The translations under genes were made by a program, and so were the position numbers. The notes beneath the pieces are model-generated. The model did not search any database and was not told the DNA's origin. It saw nothing but the letters and a program-made list of their open reading frames with translations. A DNA stretch of 5,459 nucleotides from an uncultured Eubacterium sp. (GTDB lineage Bacteria; Bacillota; Clostridia; Peptostreptococcales; Anaerovoracaceae): the NCBI GenBank assembly GCA_900551775.1, contig URXI01000289.1, positions 1 to 5,459 of the forward strand, in the 5' to 3' direction. Each line of letters starts with the position of its first letter. The first letter of the stretch is position 1. Shown here one piece after another: positions 4,841 to 5,459 of the stretch.

Positions 4841-5459
4841 TCAGCCTCCCATTCCCAGCAGTTCTTCCAGCGCCTCAGCAAAAATCCACGTCATCTTATC
4901 CAGGCTGTCAATTGCCAGAAACTCGTTGGCCTCGTGAGCCAGCTCCTCCTCATGCGGGAACAGGGGTCCAAAGGCTACAGCGTTTGGAATGGCTCTGGCA
5001 TAAGTCGCACCGCCGATGGCAAAGGCTTCATGCTCCTGATCCCCCGTCACTTTGCGATACACTTCCATCAGTTTGACAACAAAATCCGAATCTGGCCGCG
5101 TATAGACCGGCGGCAGGAACTCCTTTTCGATATAGGCAAACCCTGCCCGGCAGCAGGTCTTTTCGATGGCGTCCACCACAGTCTCTTTTTCCATCGATGC
5201 CGGATATCGCAGATTCGCTTCCAGTGTGACTCTTTCCCCTTCACAGCGCAGCGTCCCTATATTAAAGGTCGTTTTCCCGGAAAGCTGGTCTTCAAAACCG
5301 CAGCCGAATTTTTCTGCACTCCAATCCATGCCGATGTACGCATTGTATTTCTTCACAAAATCGTCTATCGACAATGTGTAGCTCAATCCGCCCAGCCCCT
5401 TCATCAGCAGGCTGATGGCATTCAGTCCCTTCTCTGGCGACATGGCATGGGTACTCTTT
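4841..5459 (-). CDS. pepV: M20-family dipeptidase, PepV-like (C-terminal part; 5' end off right edge)
   Basis: The C-terminal 205 residues of a zinc-dependent cytoplasmic dipeptidase that cleaves dipeptides and aminoacyl-substrates. The frame stays open to the right edge, through KSTHAMSPEKGLNA at the window border. The start is therefore outside, and the ATG at 5443 is internal. PepV proteins are about 470 residues, so somewhat less than half is seen. The KSTHAMSPEKG stretch contains the lid-domain histidine that contributes to catalysis in PepV. The GGATYARAIPNAVAFGPLFP segment and HEEELAHEANEF, whose AHEAN histidine corresponds to a metal ligand, are hallmarks of the C-terminal catalytic domain. 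The central part (about 5160-5400) is the lid/dimerisation-like domain. The gene is separated from bioY by the 650-base gap and appears to be an independent unit. Other M20 peptidases (carnosinase-like, succinyl-diaminopimelate desuccinylase) are less likely given the GPLFP..EE.AH.ANE signature. Confidence 0.88.
   Translation of the reverse strand, partial: KSTHAMSPEKGLNAISLLMKGLGGLSYTLSIDDFVKKYNAYIGMDWSAEKFGCGFEDQLSGKTTFNIGTLRCEGERVTLEANLRYPASMEKETVVDAIEKTCCRAGFAYIEKEFLPPVYTRPDSDFVVKLMEVYRKVTGDQEHEAFAIGGATYARAIPNAVAFGPLFPHEEELAHEANEFLAIDSLDKMTWIFAEALEELLGMGG

Overview
The window looks like part of a chromosome of an anaerobic, corrinoid-using bacterium, most likely a Clostridia-type member of the Bacillota. 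This is inferred from four things: a trimethylamine methyltransferase (MttB) gene with an in-frame amber codon, a sigma-54 activator whose N-terminal domain carries a CxxC-x5-C cysteine cluster, a stand-alone BioY biotin transporter under a BirA-type operator, and a PepV-type dipeptidase. The gene for pyrrolysine synthesis, its tRNA and its synthetase are not in the window, so UAG decoding is inferred from mttB itself.

Left part (1-1684, minus strand): a methylamine-type methyltransferase operon reading leftwards. mttB (1635-181) is broken by a TAG at 669-667. The same frame continues for another 161 codons, so this is one gene with pyrrolysine at residue 323. It is followed, with a 10-base overlap and its own Shine-Dalgarno site, by the first 63 codons of a second MttB-family protein that runs off the left edge. 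mttB is preceded by a well-spaced sigma-54 (-24/-12) promoter at 1684-1667.

Centre (1685-3613): a divergent control region, then on the plus strand a 588-residue sigma-54 enhancer-binding activator (N-terminal sensor with cysteine cluster, PAS-like domain, AAA+ with GAFTGA, Fis-type helix-turn-helix). The sigma-54 promoter in front of mttB and the divergent activator together suggest a self-contained switch: the activator senses an unknown signal and turns on the methyltransferase operon. A 19-bp palindrome just upstream of the activator gene, with an 11-base copy of its core 90 bp away, is either an upstream activator site or a Fur-type box.

Right part (3627-5459, minus strand): bioY converges on the activator gene with only 13 bases between the stops. 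bioY has a strong sigma-A promoter (TTGACA-17-TATACT) overlapped by a BirA-like operator, which points to biotin-responsive repression. Upstream of it lies about 570 bases without a convincing gene. That stretch contains a 290-bp element (4340-4629) with 49-base imperfect terminal inverted repeats, which looks like a non-autonomous mobile element. The window ends with the C-terminal 205 residues of a PepV-like M20 dipeptidase.
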